A stretch of 13,123 nt of DNA from an uncultured Ardenticatenia bacterium (GTDB lineage Bacteria; Chloroflexota; Anaerolineae; Promineifilales; Promineifilaceae). Positions within the stretch are counted from its first letter, which is position 1. The number at the start of each line of letters is the position of its first letter. Where the stretch lies: NCBI GenBank assembly GCA_937858165.1, contig CALLZA010000177.1:1-13123 (forward strand), in the 5' to 3' direction. Shown one piece after another: positions 11,534-13,123 of the stretch. The position numbers and the translations under genes were made by a program. The notes beneath the pieces are model-generated. The model was given only the letters and a program-made list of their open reading frames with translations. It did no database searches and was not told the origin of the DNA.

Positions 11534-12685
11534 CTAGTGGCGGCTCTCGTTGAGCCGCTGGTAGAGGGTCAGGTATTGCGTTGCGACCGCGTCCCACGTC
11601 AGCCCCTCGCGCCGGGCAGCGGCGGTGGCCCGGCTGTGGGCCAGAAAGTCGGAATCGCAGATGTAGCGCAGCATGGCCGCGGCGATGCTCTCCGGCGTGT
11701 TGTCGATGAGCAGGCCGTTGGCGCCGTCTTCGACAACTTCCCGGTTGGGCCGGAAGTCGGTGGCAATGATGGGCAGGCCCAGGGCGCGATACTCCAGCAC
11801 CTTCAGTGTCGGGTGGTACATCCAGTCGGCGGGCAGTTCGGGGACGTAGGCCAGGGCTACGTCGTGGGTTAGCACGGCCGCCGGAACCTGCTCGTAGGGG
11901 ATGGGCGGGTGGATGGACACCCGATCGCCCAGATTGAGGCGACGGATGACGTCGGCGTAGTAGCCGTCGCTGGCGTCGTGGCCCATGAAGACCACACGAA
12001 AGCCCTCCGTCTGGTGGCGGATGAGGTCGGCGGCGGCCAGGATGCGCTCCAGCCGGCGGCGGCGCGTCAGACGGCCGATGTAGATGAACGACACCGGCCG
12101 GGCCCGGTCAGCGGCCGGAGCCGGCGGCGGTTCGGCGGCCAGGAATTGGGGATCGACGCCCATGGGCACGATTGTCGCCCAGCGCGGCCAGTCGTCACCC
12201 AACACTTGTTGCGCCCCAGCGGCGTGCAGAAAGGTCGTATGGTCGAAGAGGCGGCGGGAGTAGAAGCCGCGCGCCCGGTTGCCCCAGGCGGCCTTGGCCC
12301 GGCCGAATAGCCCCGTGCCGTGCTGCTCATTGATCTGGCGCACGTCAAGGATGTAGCGGGCGCGGCGGGGCGCGGCCAGCGGCAGGAAGCGGAACAGGTC
12401 GAAGGCGTTGACCTGGATGACGTCGGGCGCGGTCTGGGCGATGAAGCGGCGCACGCGGCGGAAGCGGTCGAGCTTGGCCAGACGGCGGGCCAGCGGGCGC
12501 GGCAGCGGCAAGCGCCCGGCGCCGACCGTAGCCACGACAGCCTCACCGTTGTGCCACTCTACGTCGCCGGCGGCGTTGGGCGTGCCCACCCAGACAACAT
12601 GACCGCGCGCGCGCATCTCGGCGGCGAACTTGTCGTAATCGGGTGTGGGTTGGCTGGAGTAGAATTGCGCCAGCAGGATATGCAT
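11534..12685 (-). CDS. Glycosyltransferase, GT4-like GT-B fold (383 aa)
   Basis: A probable cytosolic retaining glycosyltransferase that adds a sugar from an activated nucleotide donor during glycan assembly. The N-terminal half has the acceptor-side Rossmann fold (MHILLAQFYSSQPTPDYDKF, DVIQVNAFDLFRFLPLA, YILDVRQINEQHG). The linker has the usual VPMGVDPQFL (173-182). The donor domain shows SFIYIGRLTRRRRLERIL (199-216), VVFMGHD, and the C-terminal motif LKVLEYRALGLPIIATD (294-310) with REVVEDGANGLL (315-326). The second Glu of the family E-x7-E motif is E298, but the first position is Tyr290; K295 and E298 follow the 'K..EY.A.G.P' variant seen in many active GT4 enzymes. Full length for the family. 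ATG at 12683-12685 has GAGG 10 bases upstream. It is the first gene of the cluster, followed after 66 bp by the flippase. Donor and acceptor cannot be told from sequence. Confidence 0.92.
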   Translation of the reverse strand: MHILLAQFYSSQPTPDYDKFAAEMRARGHVVWVGTPNAAGDVEWHNGEAVVATVGAGRLPLPRPLARRLAKLDRFRRVRRFIAQTAPDVIQVNAFDLFRFLPLAAPRRARYILDVRQINEQHGTGLFGRAKAAWGNRARGFYSRRLFDHTTFLHAAGAQQVLGDDWPRWATIVPMGVDPQFLAAEPPPAPAADRARPVSFIYIGRLTRRRRLERILAAADLIRHQTEGFRVVFMGHDASDGYYADVIRRLNLGDRVSIHPPIPYEQVPAAVLTHDVALAYVPELPADWMYHPTLKVLEYRALGLPIIATDFRPNREVVEDGANGLLIDNTPESIAAAMLRYICDSDFLAHSRATAAARREGLTWDAVATQYLTLYQRLNESRH

Positions 12686-12929
12686 GCTACCGGGTCCTCG
12701 TCGTTGGGCGGTGTGCCAGATATAGAAGTTAACCGAATGACATTACGGCTCGCCTTACGGGCCGCGCGCCGAACCTCCTGGCGGCATGACCCGCACCGCG
12801 CAACCAGACGCGCCGTCAGGCAGTATTGTACCTGGCGTGGCGCGTTTCGTTTCGTTGGTCGCGTCGGCTGTGACTATATCTTCCCGGCAAGCGACTCGAT
12901 TAGCAACGTTCTCTCATGGCGCATTATAC
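12686..12929 (-). other. 244-bp leader or promoter region upstream of the glycosyltransferase
   Basis: No gene is supported here on either strand. The frames that are open on the plus strand run into the adapter. The region is less GC-rich than the coding DNA in places and probably holds the promoter of the glycosyltransferase-flippase unit. Confidence 0.5.
12923..12928 (-). promoter_or_regulatory. Possible -10 box TATAAT at the insert edge
   Basis: A perfect TATAAT is present on the minus strand one base inside the adapter junction. Its -35 partner would lie in lost sequence, and the resulting leader would be about 235 bases. A weaker TACAAT lies further downstream in the same leader without a good -35. 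Chance occurrence cannot be excluded. Confidence 0.25.
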
Positions 12930-12995
12930 CTGTCTCTTATACACATCTCCGAGCCCACGAGACCGTACTAGATCTCGTATGCCGTCTTCTGCTTG
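12930..12995 (-). other. Illumina Nextera P7 adapter with i7 index (artefact)
   Basis: The mosaic end CTGTCTCTTATACACATCT (12930-12948), CCGAGCCCACGAGAC (12949-12963), index CGTACTAG (12964-12971) and P7 end (12972-12995) are all exact. It is the reverse complement of the adapter at 108-173, with the same index, so both ends come from the same indexed library. Frames crossing it give the well-known contaminant peptide SYTHLRAHETVLDLV. Confidence 0.98.
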
Positions 12996-13123
12996 AAAAA
13001 AAAACAAAAGAGAATACGTAAGTCAACTAGCATGTGACACACAAGTATGTACACAACCACACAAAGCAATAAACAGACAAACAGACCAACGTACAGAGAC
13101 TGTACTAGAAACTCGATAGATAA
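12996..13123. other. Non-biological read-through noise outside the adapter
   Basis: Nine A directly follow the P7 end, then an A/C-rich sequence of low GC unlike the insert. This is the normal result of reading past the end of a library molecule. Nothing genomic can be supported here. Confidence 0.93.

Noticed and set aside
174..12929. rRNA, tRNA, insertion sequence or phage genes
   Set aside because: I saw no cloverleaf-type sequence, transposase or integrase motif, or phage structural gene in the insert. Short RNA genes in the gaps cannot be fully excluded without a search.
12320..13021. A 233-codon plus-strand frame reaching the right end
   Set aside because: It is antisense to the glycosyltransferase, runs through the leader and ends in the adapter and poly-A noise.

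Overview
This is a short-read metagenomic contig from a high-GC bacterium. The biological insert runs from about 174 to 12929. Both outer ends are library artefacts: an Illumina Nextera P7 adapter with the same i7 index on each side, with low-information A/C- or G/T-rich read-through noise beyond it. The window therefore contains about 12.76 kb of real DNA and cuts one gene, a methyltransferase, at the left edge. The long secreted proteins built from InlB-type B-repeats, ending in a short hydrophobic '(L/V)P(I/M)' tail, look like Chloroflexota (Anaerolineae-type filamentous bacteria). That placement is inference from recalled protein style; no marker gene is present.

Every supported gene is on the minus strand, so the window reads right to left. 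First come a GT4-type glycosyltransferase (11534-12685) and, 66 bp on, a Wzx/MOP-type polysaccharide flippase (9947-11467). After a 252-bp gap with two GC-rich hairpins come three secreted proteins: 843 aa (7163-9694), 1635 aa (2188-7095, 67 bp downstream) and 495 aa (573-2060). A perfect 12-bp-stem hairpin separates the last two. A class I SAM methyltransferase start (174-454) follows and is cut off by the adapter.

The three secreted proteins take up about 8.9 kb and show no catalytic domain. They are built from one parts list: a 'head' (Ig-like plus a probable concanavalin-like domain), a DUF1349-like concanavalin module, B-repeats, FnIII/Ig-like domains and a shared C-terminal tail. The 843-aa protein joins the head of the 495-aa protein to the tail of the 1635-aa protein. 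In all three copies of the DUF1349-like module there is a cysteine near its start, matched by a cysteine in the B-repeat that follows it and absent from the other B-repeats. These are the only two cysteines in the 843-aa protein, which suggests an interdomain disulfide lock.

A reasonable inference is a cell-surface or matrix locus: the glycosyltransferase and flippase make and export a glycan, and the large secreted proteins bind it or form a scaffold. The methyltransferase may modify a sugar or lipid of the same pathway. A second point of interest is non-coding. Between the 495-aa gene and the methyltransferase lie two homologous hairpins in inverted orientation, which differ by compensatory base changes (a REP/BIME-like element).
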